A stretch of DNA of 64,000 nt from Mimachlamys varia (lineage: Eukaryota; Mollusca; Bivalvia; Pectinida; Pectinidae). Below the pieces are notes generated by a model. The model was given only the letters and a program-made list of their open reading frames with translations. It had not been told where the DNA came from and made no database searches. Position 1 is the first letter of the stretch. Each line of letters starts with the position of its first letter. Positions 34,716 to 46,100 of this stretch are shown piece after piece. Where the stretch lies: the NCBI GenBank assembly GCA_947623455.1, contig OX392527.1, positions 30,434,201-30,498,200 on the forward strand, given 5' to 3'. The position numbers were made by a program, and so were the translations under genes.

Positions 34716-36342
34716 GTCAGATGCGTAAATTAATAGCATATGTTTATTTTTAACGAACGAAATACTAAACGGTTGGTTAAATAACTACACAATTATCATA
34801 AAAGAGAAACTTCAAAAGGCGCGAAGCATAGATGAAAAAATCAGTACATATATGACACTCTTTATAAAAGGCCGACGTATAACGTGGCATTGTTGGTATG
34901 AAAGTATTAGTATTTGTTGAGTGTAAACAAAATCTTTGGGCTGGTCCATTGCATACCTGTTAGTGACATTAATTGACACCTGAACATCAATGCATGATCA
35001 AATGTGGTCAGGTATACATATACAGTAAGGTAGACAAAGGTCTATACAACTTATAAGTATCACAGAATATATAGATTGTATATTCACGTAATTAAAGTGT
35101 GTTTACACACACAAGAAACCATCCAATAATAATATTATCACATCTGGAAGTAACACCAAAACAATCATTGGGAACAAGTGGACAGGCATGGTTGGCAGGG
35201 CACATACAAATCATTACATTATAAGCTCACCAAAGTACAATTCAACAGAACAAAATCGCTTTCTAAAGTCTATATAAAAACATGTCCACATCGATAAACG
35301 TCAATGATTGATAATTATAATAGTTTATGATTTTCGATATCCATTAGTTGCGAACTCAAAATCATATTTAAATCAGGCTAGTAGATCTATACAACCTACA
35401 GGTATATCAGAATATATTCCGGTATTTAAAGTGTGTTTATATACACTAGATTAAGGAATACAAACTTTGGAACAGTGACCAAAGGGTTCATGACGTTTTA
35501 GACGAGTTACCATGTAAACATGGATACAATTTGAGGTCAACATGTGAAAATGTCTGTGGCAGGGATATTTTTCTAAGCTACATTTCTATTTGAAGATTTC
35601 ATATTCCACTAATAATACTTATACTTATTTTACACACAGTAGACTCTCCAAAGGGCCAGTGTCAGGTATTTCAAGAGATATTCTCCTAGTTATTTTCCTA
35701 ATTTGTTTGTTTTTTTTTGTGTTTTTTTTTTATGCAAAGTTTTAAATAATTTCACCTTTCAGAGCAATCTCGTCGTATAAACATTTGCTCCTCTAAATAA
35801 ATACATTTTATTATGTTGGTACAACGGTTCAACTAATGCTTCGTTACAATATTGTGTGATTGCTGAAATCAGTCATAATAATGAAACAAACTAATTCGCT
35901 TATCAAAAATTAAAAAAATTCATATGATTAGAACGCAAACAACACTTTGACTATAGAATTACTTTGTAAATGGACATCATCTAAAAATTATATGCTTTTG
36001 TTCTTTCATGGACCCGGTTATATCTTTTACGAGCTGAAGTACAAAATACACAACCAACCAGTAATCAATGACGCAGTCTCCAATAAATGTTTTCATCTGA
36101 CGTAATTGTTTGTGGATTGTTTCAAAAACTTCAAAAACGAACTATATGTTTCAGTACAAGAAAAACAAACGAATTCAGATAGAGCGCAACATAAATAGTA
36201 CCAGAAAAAATATTATAACAAGAAAATAATTTAGTAAATACATGTTATAAAATTCCCATGGTATTAACTTCGTGAAAACAGTATACATTAAACATCAAAT
36301 GGGTATCGGGGGATTACAAATCGTTTTGTGTATTGATTGATC
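34716..36342. other. No recognisable gene
   Basis: AT-rich DNA. Two segments near 35020-35100 and 35385-35450 share ...CTATACAAC...ATATCAGAATATAT...AAAGTGTGTTTA words and may be an old duplication. No conserved protein was recognised on either strand. Confidence 0.45.
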
Positions 36343-36735
36343 AGAACTATGGACAAGTTTTATAGTCGCCATCTTTGTCTCATCCAGAAATATTCTGTAT
36401 CTTTAAGTGATATTATGATGGACGTTTTTTGAGTATGCTCATTAGTTTGTTTACTTGTTGTAATTAACAAGGATGACTCGGTTCTCATTTTAGGATTTGA
36501 GGATGTTTACTTGGATGTGAACAAGATCTACATGGCGGGTGTCATCGATGATGCAGAAGACGCTCACTGTTCCGGAACACCTGGTGTTATTCTCTTGTGC
36601 TTTTACGAGAGTCTGCGTGTAAATCTTTCCTTTGTTCCTGTTTTGCCGCTAGTTCAATCGATTTTGAGTTCGGATTATGGTTTTGTTGACGCTTTGGTAT
36701 TCTCTGATTCTTTTTTACGTAAATATTCACTAAGG
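36343..36735 (+). mobile_element. Dispersed repeat family A, longest copy
   Basis: Reference copy of the family: GATCAGAACTATGGACAAG, CGCCATCTTTGTCTCATCC, GGCGGGTGTCATCGATGATG, CAGAAGACGCTCACTGTTCC, GGAACACCTGGTGTTATTCT and GACGCTTTGGTATTCTCTG. No terminal inverted repeats were recognised and the 75-codon frame has no known match, so the class is open. Confidence 0.75.
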
Positions 36736-38267
36736 TAGACTAAAACGATAACCTATGTGAACATTATCAGAAGTGATACATGCAGGTACATACACAATGC
36801 AACATAGTTAATAACACAAAAGTATTGTAGTTACATAAAATTGTTTTGATTGGTTTACAACTTCAATTTTAAGAATTGAGATAACATGTCTGAAAACTTT
36901 GTCCTTTGCATTTTTCACTTTCTTTCCCAAATCAGCCTGACAAAATATTATATCATCAAAATGTTATTAATGCAATTCATTTACAAAAATGTATTTATTA
37001 CATTTTTACTGGTGATTGGTATAAAAACATTATAAACAGAATATCTAACAGTATCATTAGTTATTTCAAATATATTTCACTTGTGTGGGTAATATAATCT
37101 TTTTCACCCACGCGTGAAAAATATCAAAATATTAGCCCCATTCCTGAAATATATTTCGTATTGCTGAAAACACTGTTAGATATCCTCTATTTCTTAATAT
37201 TTGTGTAAGATACAAATTAACAATTTATAAAAAAATAGTTAATTTGAGCTCTTCGAATTCAAATCTACACAAGAGATAATTCAAAGGTGATGCTATTTAT
37301 TTCTAGTCTAGCTAAGTATACAGCCTACCGGTGCAGCCGAATAATCGGACATCAGTCCTTACAACCAAAGACAGTCTGAATTACAGAAGTAAAGGAGATA
37401 CATACCGGGAGAGTGCTCCATCCCTTAATCTCAAACACAAGCTGGAACAACAGGTATCATCTCCAAGTGAATTCTAAATCGATGTCGTCCAGACAAATCA
37501 GTATGTGTTCGGACATAGACAAAACAACCCGTTCTGTCCCCGCTCACCTTTACAGTTTCCCTTTAGGACGTAAACTTGGTAAGGTCTCTAGACAGCAGTG
37601 CCTGATCACCTGTATAAACGACTGGCACTTAAATTACCTGTAGGTTATGGATTCCATTTAGTGTGTAAACAACTAGCTCGGGTAGGTTTATTATATGAGT
37701 CGACTGACGAAATCACGTACATTATCAGACATTTAAAAAATATATTAAAAATTGTGATAATGACAATAGTCGTAACACACCCCCATCAATAGAACTAGGT
37801 GTTCCGTTCTCGGGGTCAGGTTCTAGAGTGAACCTTTTGTGTGTAGGTGTCCAGCTGCGTAACTCCAATCACTTCATCCAATCCATTACTATCAACAATT
37901 AACTTACAACCATTGTGACACACTGTTCGTTCTTAATGAAGAATACAGCTTTGATAACATGTTTACCAAAAATACACTATAAGAATAAAGTTCACGAAGA
38001 ACAACATTACAATTTAATGGCATTTAATTACGAATTTACATCAGCTGCTAACCTCGACTGTACTTAAACCACGACCAACAGGGACAGCTTGCTACTAATC
38101 TGTACAATAAACATGATGATTCTAATTTTCCTACCATGAACTTGAAAGTAACATCCCTGCTTCTCCAACTTACATGTATTGTGTTTACATGTCACAGTTG
38201 ATTCGAAATTCTAGGGCTTGCTCTAATTTTTTTTCTGACAAACAAACTATTCGAGAGAGGGAGGTTG
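36736..38267. other. No recognisable gene
   Basis: Several short frames near 37400-37790 show no family features and their flanks lack a consistent splice pattern. AT-rich elsewhere. Confidence 0.4.
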
Positions 38268-38520
38268 ATCAGAACTATGGGCAAGTTTTATGGTTGCCAT
38301 CTTTGTCTCATTTGGAAATATTCTGTATCTTTGAGTGATATGAAGACGGACGTTTTTGAGTATGCTCATTAACGTGTTTACTTGTTTTATTTGACCATGA
38401 TACTCGGTTGTCATTTTGAGAACTTGATGTTTATTTGGATGTGACAAAGATTTACATGGCGGGTGTCGTCGATGAAGCAGAAGACGCTTACTCTTCCGGA
38501 ACACCTGGTCAGACACTATA
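38268..38520 (+). mobile_element. Dispersed repeat family A copy, truncated
   Basis: Covers the first two thirds of the family (GATCAGAACTATGGGCAAG to CTTCCGGAACACCTGGT) and stops before the ATTTTGAGTTCGG part. It lies directly beside the reverse-transcriptase remnant to the right. Confidence 0.75.
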
Positions 38521-38599
38521 CGTTGGAGAGTGTGGATGCTACTATCAAGAAAAGGAAAAGGTCACGAGCGGAAAATTGAAATCGTCACGTTTATCATAT

Positions 38600-39420
38600 A
38601 CCTAGCTAAGTAGTAAGTTGTCCGTGTTGGTAATGGTTGATGAATGAAAATCTGCTGTGTCTTTGATTTCAGATTCAGAAGGGTATATATGATCCACTAA
38701 GTCAAATTTCATGTTATTTATGGACAACACATCGTCGAGATATCTGAAAGTGAAATTGAAATATTTGGCAAGGTTTTTGTTCATGTCCTGATAAGCTCCT
38801 CGACAAATTCAGTCTCGCATGAAAACAAAATTAAGTCAACCAAGAGTGGGACACAGTTTGTTCCCATTGGGAATGCCAACATTTTGCTGAAACACCTTTC
38901 CTCCAAAGTCAAAAGATATATTGACAACCGGAAATTCAATCGTTCGTACTATACCTTCCACAGCATATTTCATCTTTAAGTGAGTTTTTTCACAAAGTAT
39001 GTTCCAAGATAGCTAACATCAATATATTTGTTATCGTCCTCATCCAAAGATAGCTCTCATAATGAGAGACCGGAAACGTTCTTTCAGTTTTGTATGTGGT
39101 ATTGTAGTGTATGGGGTGGATAAATCAATTTGAAAGACAAAACAAGTTTGATATGGGGCGCTCATAATTGATCATTCTTTCGATTTTTTTTTTCAAAATC
39201 CACATCCCGTTAATGCCACTCATGGAGTATATAGTGTCTCAATAAGACTGAAGCCTTGATTTAATGGAACTAAAAATGGTAGTTAAAAGTTTTTATAAAG
39301 GCTTCGTTGAGCCATTTGAAGAGTTAGCGATACAGCATTGCTTATAAAGATCCTTGTGCAGTTTAGGTACACTATGTCTTTCTCATTAACCGATATCTTG
39401 AAAGATTGCAATACTGATTT
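38600..39420 (-). pseudogene. Degraded Penelope-like reverse transcriptase
   Basis: Minus-strand frames read FRYLDDVLSINNMKFDLVDH then IYPSESEIKDTADF (38602-38784). YxDD is the catalytic motif of reverse transcriptase, and YIDDVLSxNNxxF...IYPxELEIKDT is typical of Penelope-like/GIY-YIG retroelements in molluscs (from memory). Upstream (38800-38890) a GTNCVPLLVDLILF-like segment matches the preceding RT block, but only across stops and a frameshift. It is a dead copy. Confidence 0.65.
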
Positions 39421-39615
39421 ATGGTTATAGAGTATAATTATCATAATTCAAGAAAATACTCTATGTGTAACAGGGGCCGGTACTTTGCCTAGCAAGCAAA
39501 TTTGGGGTTTCTTTGCCCATACAATAAATTTATTGATGTTTTCAAACAATGATCAAGTCATTAAAAGCCTAAAGCTTGTTTGCAGACAAAGCCATATACA
39601 CATCATGTATATCAT

Positions 39616-39924
39616 CCTCGATATCCAGGGGTTACGATCACCAATGCTATCTACACCCCTGGAATATGTCATGACAGGCTTCGTGTGCGTCACCTTTTTG
39701 GTGAGACAAGAAGACTGGTTCGACACTTCAAGAGAATCTCGTGGTCACATAACGGTAAGAATTAACAAGCTTTGAAGTCGGTTGCGGCTCCTTTGTAATC
39801 TTTAAGGGACAGGCATGCAGCCTAGCGATTGGATAGATTTTTTACCTGAATGACCTTCAGTTTTGCCGTGACATATTCCTGGGGTGTAGAGAGCTTAGGT
39901 GATCGTAACCCCTGGATATCGAGG
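39616..39924. mobile_element. Foldback MITE, about 309 bp
   Basis: CCTCGATATCCAGGGGTTAC and GATCACC...CACCCCTGGAATATGTCATG at the left are inverted at the right (CATATTCCTGGGGTGTAG and GATCGTAACCCCTGGATATC GAGG), giving arms of about 60 bp. The middle has only short frames. Superfamily not assigned. Confidence 0.85.
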
Positions 39925-40109
39925 AAACATGTATATTAGAATAAAAGATTATTAGGGCATTTCACAACATGGTTAAAAATCTTGTTTTCGTTGTTTATGC
40001 TTCTTCTTCTTCTAGAAAAAGGTCTACACTTTATTTTTGCCCCTCAAAAATCTTCGAAGTGTTAAGAGATATGCCAATGAACTCGTGATATGTTTTACAA
40101 TACAGTTTA

Positions 40110-40405
40110 CGAAATGGACTGAAGGATGTCAGGAAACTGGTTATTTTTAGAAATGGGTGGCAACAGTTAGTTTACGACCACCTGTGACTTGATTAAATGT
40201 GTACGCTAGTAGAAAAATATCGGTTCTTTCCATTGCTACCTAATTTACATGTGATCGAAAATGTTTCATATTTTAAAACACAGCTTAAACAGTGACCCGT
40301 GCACGGGCGGTATTTCCACTTTTTAACTAAGGAGGCATTCTGACTCTCGCACCCGCCTGTCGTCCAAATATTTAGCGAGTCAGAGAGTCAGAACCCTTCG
40401 GACTA
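40110..40405 (+). mobile_element. Half copy of the MULE-like MITE
   Basis: Matches the right arm of the element at 52020-52664: GTTTACGACCACCTGTGACT, TGTGATCGAAAATGTTTCAT, AGTGACCCGTGCACGGGCGG, CACCCGCCTGTCGTC, ending at AGTCAGAACCCTTCGGACTA. The other arm is absent. Confidence 0.8.
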
Positions 40406-41984
40406 ACATAATGTTCAAGCGAATGTAACGTGTATTCTCGTAAAACTGTACTGTGTTCAAAGGGGCCCAGCAGAAACCACTATTTTCAAGAAAGTCGGAC
40501 AGCAATCGCCCTACACAGCAGAGTGAGTTCAAGATAGCAACTACCTCACACATTACATGGTATTTAAGGGGTTAATGCATGTGTAGCGGAACTGGACTGG
40601 ATCGATGGTTGATGACCTGATCGCTCAATTGATAGACTTCGTGAAGATGTTCAAGGTGGCCCGCTGGCACTTTGTTAAACAACAAATTGTGTCCAATCAT
40701 CGTCGGATATGTCCAATTGGATGCAATACATGTCTTCTCACAAATGTAGGTAGCTGTGTTGGAGGGGACCCGAAAGCAACCATCCAACATATTACACAAT
40801 GTTTAATGGGGGTTAGATTGCAGTCTTATCACAAAACATACTTCGTCCAAAGGGCACCTGTGACCATTATGCTATTGCACAAACTAACATTCTGTTTTGT
40901 TCTCCGAACCGAGCACATTGTTCAAACAGAGAATGGCTGTAAATCATATTTTTCTTTACAGTGGATAAAATTTAACATATTCATAACATCATAGCATACC
41001 AGTATTAGTCTACCTGTTCATCTCTTCATCTGATCTAACATAAGTTTATTTCTTTCAAAAGACGGCTCAAATAACATGGCATTACATGCATGTTTCAGAG
41101 TTGGTAGAAATAGTATCTTGACTATAGTATACACATGTATGACACACAATCAGTGTATATTTCCAGCTGTCCACCACAGCAGGTGGAACATGGTGAGTTT
41201 ACGACCAGAATGTTAACCAGCCGGCAGGTGTTCTGGTTTTAATTTAATGATAACAAAGTTTAGTGCTCATATCCAGGTTATTCTGCTGTGGATTATCAAA
41301 TTGATTTATGCCCGTCTTTAAACATTTTTATTTGGTCCTTCCGTTTTACTAAGAATAGTTGGACTTGTTGACATTGAAAGTAGAAAGATAATTTTACTCA
41401 TACATGCAACATTTTAAGCTGTTTTTTTTTTTTTTAAACAGGAACAGTGGTCTATAATTATCATGATTTGAATTATGATTCAATTGATATTTGAATATCA
41501 ATCAATGATCAAGAATGCGCCAAAGAAGGAAGGATATCAAGTTCATTTAAAACCATTGTTTCCTTCTGTGTGATATGTTGGCTAGATGATCCAATCATCT
41601 GGCCCACCAAAAGCTGCAATATACCATCTATAGCAAGGGAGATAACTCCTGTGGTTTCAAAGTGACCGTGTAATAAAGAGTAATTTCTGATTCAATTCAG
41701 TAACTTATTCAGGGGCATGGTGAATAGTACATGTATTGAAGTATCTTGGTCAGAGATATATGTCTAAAAATTAAAGCACTAAATTAAATTGCCACTGACT
41801 TGATAAATCTATCACGTTGGGAGGTCCTGTTTAAATGTTCTTAGTATCTCTTAATATATACCACTTGATGAGCATGTATCACCTAGTCAATGGAAATCCG
41901 ATTCCGAAGACTTTTCCAGCAGTATTTGAAAACAAAAATCTCAAAGCGATCTTGGCTCCCACCATTATGATCTTCATAATTCGT
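40406..41984. other. No recognisable gene
   Basis: Frames of 75-129 codons near 40572-40994 overlap on both strands and show no domain or splice context. Nothing else was recognised. Confidence 0.4.
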
Positions 41985-42310
41985 AAAAAGTATCTTTTCT
42001 CTTTTCCTTTTTTTTTCAGTCAAAGTTCAAGATGGATTTTTCCCAGATCAGTTTGAAAAATGGGACCATGTACAACTAGGAACCAACATATACAATGTAA
42101 GACATGAGAATGAACCATTCAGTACTTGTAAAAAAATTGCGATCACAACTACTACTGTTAAAATCCAAGACGGCCGCCTATCAGCCATATTGTTTTTCGG
42201 ATCATCTCATAAACTGGATAATGCACAACTACCAAGGGAAAACTACATATGAAATCTGAGAAGGATCCCTCCAGTATTTCTCAAGAAACAGCAATTACAA
42301 TAAATGTCTG
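41985..42310 (+). mobile_element. Probable dispersed repeat with internal duplication
   Basis: Two related segments of about 160 bp follow each other: TACAACTAGGAACCAACATA / GAATGAACCATTCAGTACTT and CACAACTACCAAGGGAAAAC / GAAGGATCCCTCCAGTATTT. AAATCCAAGACGGCCGCCTA resembles a repeat widespread in bivalve genomes (memory only). An open frame of about 77 codons after a TTTTTCAG looks exon-like but overlaps this repeat. Confidence 0.45.
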
Positions 42311-42351
42311 AGGCAGACGGATGACAGTTCATGGACACAGTGCAATCTGAA

Positions 42352-42575
42352 TATGCCACTACTGATGATGATGGGCTAAATAGGTCACCACTGATGATGG
42401 TGGGCTAAATAGGTCACCACTGATGATGGTGGGCTTAATAGGTCACCACTGATGATGGTGGGCTAAATAGGCCACCACTGATGATGGTGGGCTCAATAGG
42501 TCACCACTGATGATGGTGGGCTAAATAGGTCACCACTGATGATGGTTGGCTAAATAGGTCACCACTGATGATGGG
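42352..42575. repeat. 29-bp minisatellite, about 7-8 copies
   Basis: Unit CACTGATGATGGTGGGCTAA ATAGGTCAC repeated at exact 29-bp spacing. It lies beyond the 3' end of NDUFB10. Confidence 0.92.
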
Positions 42576-42973
42576 ATAAAAATGTGATTTTAACACTGTG
42601 AAACTCTTACATCCTTGCTTTTAAATTTTAGTCATTTCAGTTTATAGAGTTAATACCAGTATTTTGCACCAATTTTCTCATATCTGTAGAACAAACAAAT
42701 GAATGTCACAGGAACAGAGAGTCATTTTTCACACTTGCCAAACCATTTATTTTCTCATTCATAAAATAACTGTAAACTGTAGTAACAAACATGATTTATG
42801 TAAGTGAGGTCAGCTGGTGCATTATTTGTCTTTCAAGTATGAACATCCTTCAACTTTTCCTTGTAAAGGGTCTTAATCATAATTTTACATACCCAGTAGA
42901 TGCTCTTTGATAGAACAATATACACATACCAACATTAGACATTTTAACAGTAAAAATATCTAGGTCACATTTT

Positions 42974-42979
42974 TTTATT
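42974..42979 (-). promoter_or_regulatory. NDUFB10: Candidate NDUFB10 polyadenylation signal
   Basis: AATAAA on the minus strand about 140 bp beyond the NDUFB10 stop codon. Another AATAAA lies near 42750, so the used site is uncertain. Confidence 0.4.
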
Positions 42980-43117
42980 TAATTTTTGATGTTTTTAATA
43001 AATGCATTGTCCCATCTTCAACCTTCACTCTTAACATGTTATTTGATGACATGTGACATGTCATACGACTTCTGAAGTAAGTGTTATGTCAGATCCTGGC
43101 CTATTTTACACACTGTC

Positions 43118-46100
43118 CTAATCCTCGGTCATCTCTCCTCCAACCATCTCAGTTTCAGCTTTCTCCATCATCCTTCTCTCATGTACCATACGATGTTTTT
43201 GTTTCATGAAAGCATTCACAACATCATAGTATGAAGTTAAGTGTCCATCTGTCAACAAAATACACAGGTAAGTTTCCATCTGTCAACAATATACACAGTT
43301 AAGTGTCCATCTGTCAATGATATATACAGATAAGTGTCCAACTGTCAATGATATACACAGGTAAGTGTCCAACTGTTAACAACATAAACAGGTAAGTGTC
43401 CATCTGTCAACAAAATACACAGGTAATTTTCCATCTGTCAACAATATACACAGGTAAGTGTCCATCTGTCAATGATATACACAGGTAAGTGTCCATCTGT
43501 CAATGATATACACAGGTAAGTGTCCATCTGTTAACAATATACACAGGTAAGTGTCCATCTGTCAACGATATAAACAGGTAAGTGTCAATCTGTCAACAAT
43601 ATACACATGTAAGTGTCCATCTGTCAACAATATACATAGGTAAGTGTTCATCTGTCAACAATATACACAGGTAAGTGTCCATCTGTCAATGATATATACA
43701 GATAAGTGTCCAACTGTCAATGATATACACAGGTAAGTGTCCATCTGTCAATGATATACACAGGTAAGTGTCTATCTGTCAATGATATACACAGGTAAGT
43801 GTCCATCTGTCAACAATATACACAGGTAAGTGTCCATCTGTCAACGATATAAACAGGTAAGTGTCCATCTGTCAACAAAATACACAGGTAAGTTTCCATC
43901 TGTCAACAATATACACAGTTAAGTGTCCAACTGTCAATGATATACACAGGTAAGTGTCCAACTGTTAACAACATAAACAGGTAAGTGTCCATCTGTCAAC
44001 AAAATACACAGGTAAGTTTCCATCTGTCAACAATATACACAGGTAAGTGTCCATCTGTCAATGATATACACAGGTAAGTGTCCATCTGTCAATGATATAC
44101 ACAGGTAAGTGTCCATCTGTTAACAATATACACAGGTAAGTGTCCATCTGTCAACGATATAAACAGGTAAGTGTCAATCTGTCAACAATATACACATGTA
44201 AGTGTCCATCTGTCAACAATATACATAGGTAAGTGTTCATCTGTCAACAATATACACAGGTAAGTGTCCATCTGTCAATGATATATACAGATAAGTGTCC
44301 AACTGTCAATGATATACACAGGTAAGTGTCCATCTGTCAATGATATACACAGGTAAGTGTCTATCTGTCAATGATATACACAGGTAAGTGTCCATCTGTC
44401 AACAATATACACAGGTAAGTGTCCATCTGTCAACGATATAAACAGGTAAGTGTCCATCTGTCAACAAAATACACAGGTAAGTTTCCATCTGTCAACAATA
44501 TACACAGTTAAGTGTCCAACTGTCAATGATATACACAGGTAAGTGTCCAACTGTTAACAACATAAACAGGTAAGTGTCCATCTGTCAACAAAATACACAG
44601 GTAAGTTTCCATCTGTCAACAATATACACAGGTAAGTGTCCATCTGTCAATGATATACACAGGTAAGTGTCCATCTGTCAATGATATACACAGGTAAGTG
44701 TCCATCTGTTAACAATATACACAGGTAAGTGTCCATCTGTCAACGATATAAACAGGTAAGTGTCAATCTGTCAACAATATACACATGTAAGTGTCCATCT
44801 GTCAACAATATACATAGGTAAGTGTTCATCTGTCAACAATATACACAGGTAAGTGTCCATCTGTCAATGATATATACAGATAAGTGTCCAACTGTCAATG
44901 ATATACACAGGTAAGTGTCCATCTGTCAATGATATACACAGGTAAGTGTCCATCTGTCAATGATATACACAGGTAAGTGTCCATCTGTCAACAATATACA
45001 CAGGTAAGTGTCCATCTGTCAACGATATAAACAGGTAAGTGTCCATCTGTCAACAAAATACACAGGTAAGTTTCCATCTGTCAACAATATACACAGTTAA
45101 GTGTCCAACTGTCAATGATATACACAGGTAAGTGTCCAACTGTTAACAACATAAACAGGTAAGTGTCCATCTGTCAACAAAATACACAGGTAAGTTTCCA
45201 TCTGTCAACAATATACAAAGGTAAGTGTCCATCTGTCAATGATATACACAGGTAAGTGTCCATCTGTCAATGATATACACAGGTAAGTGTCCATCTGTCA
45301 ACAATATACACAGGTAAGTGTCCATCTGTCAACGATATAAACAGGTAAGTGTCAATCTGTCAACAATATACACATGTAAGTGTCCATCTGTCAACAATAT
45401 ACATAGGTAAGTGTTCATCTGTCAACAATATACACAGGTAAGTGTCCATCTGTCAATGATATACACAGGTAAGTGTCCAACTGTCAATGATATACACAGG
45501 TAAGTGTCCATCTGTCAATGATATACACAGGTAAGTGTCCATCTGTCAACAATATATACAGGTAAGTGTCCATCTGTCAATGATATACTCAGGTAAGTGT
45601 CAATCTGTCAACAATATACACATGTAAGTGTCCAACTGTCAATGATATACTCAGGTAAGTGTCCATCTGTCAATGATAAACACAGGTTAGTGTCCATCTG
45701 TCAACAATATATACAGGTAAGTGTCCATCTGTCAATGATATACTCAGGTAAGTGTCCATCTGTCAATGATATACACAGGTAAGTGGCCATCTGTCAATGA
45801 TATACACAGGTCAGTGTCCAACTGTCAATGATATACACAGGTAAGTGTCCATCTGTCAATGATATACACAGGTAAGCGTCCAACTGTCAATGATATACAC
45901 AGGTAAGTTTCCATCTGTCAATGATATACACAGGTCAGTGTCCATCTGTCAATGATATACACAGGTCAGTGTCCATCTGTCAACAATATACACAGGTAAG
46001 TGTCCATCTGTCAACAGTTATACAAAGGTAAGTGTCCATCTGTCAATGATATACACAAGTAAGTGTCCAACTGTCAATGATATACACAGGTAATATATAA

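Noticed and set aside
40572..40994. Overlapping 129- and 75-codon frames on opposite strands
   Set aside because: No domain, no splice context, and the flanking sequence is repetitive.
42020..42251. Exon-like 77-codon frame after a TTTTTTTTTCAG acceptor
   Set aside because: It overlaps a probable dispersed repeat with internal duplication; the acceptor-like tract can be chance in T-rich DNA.
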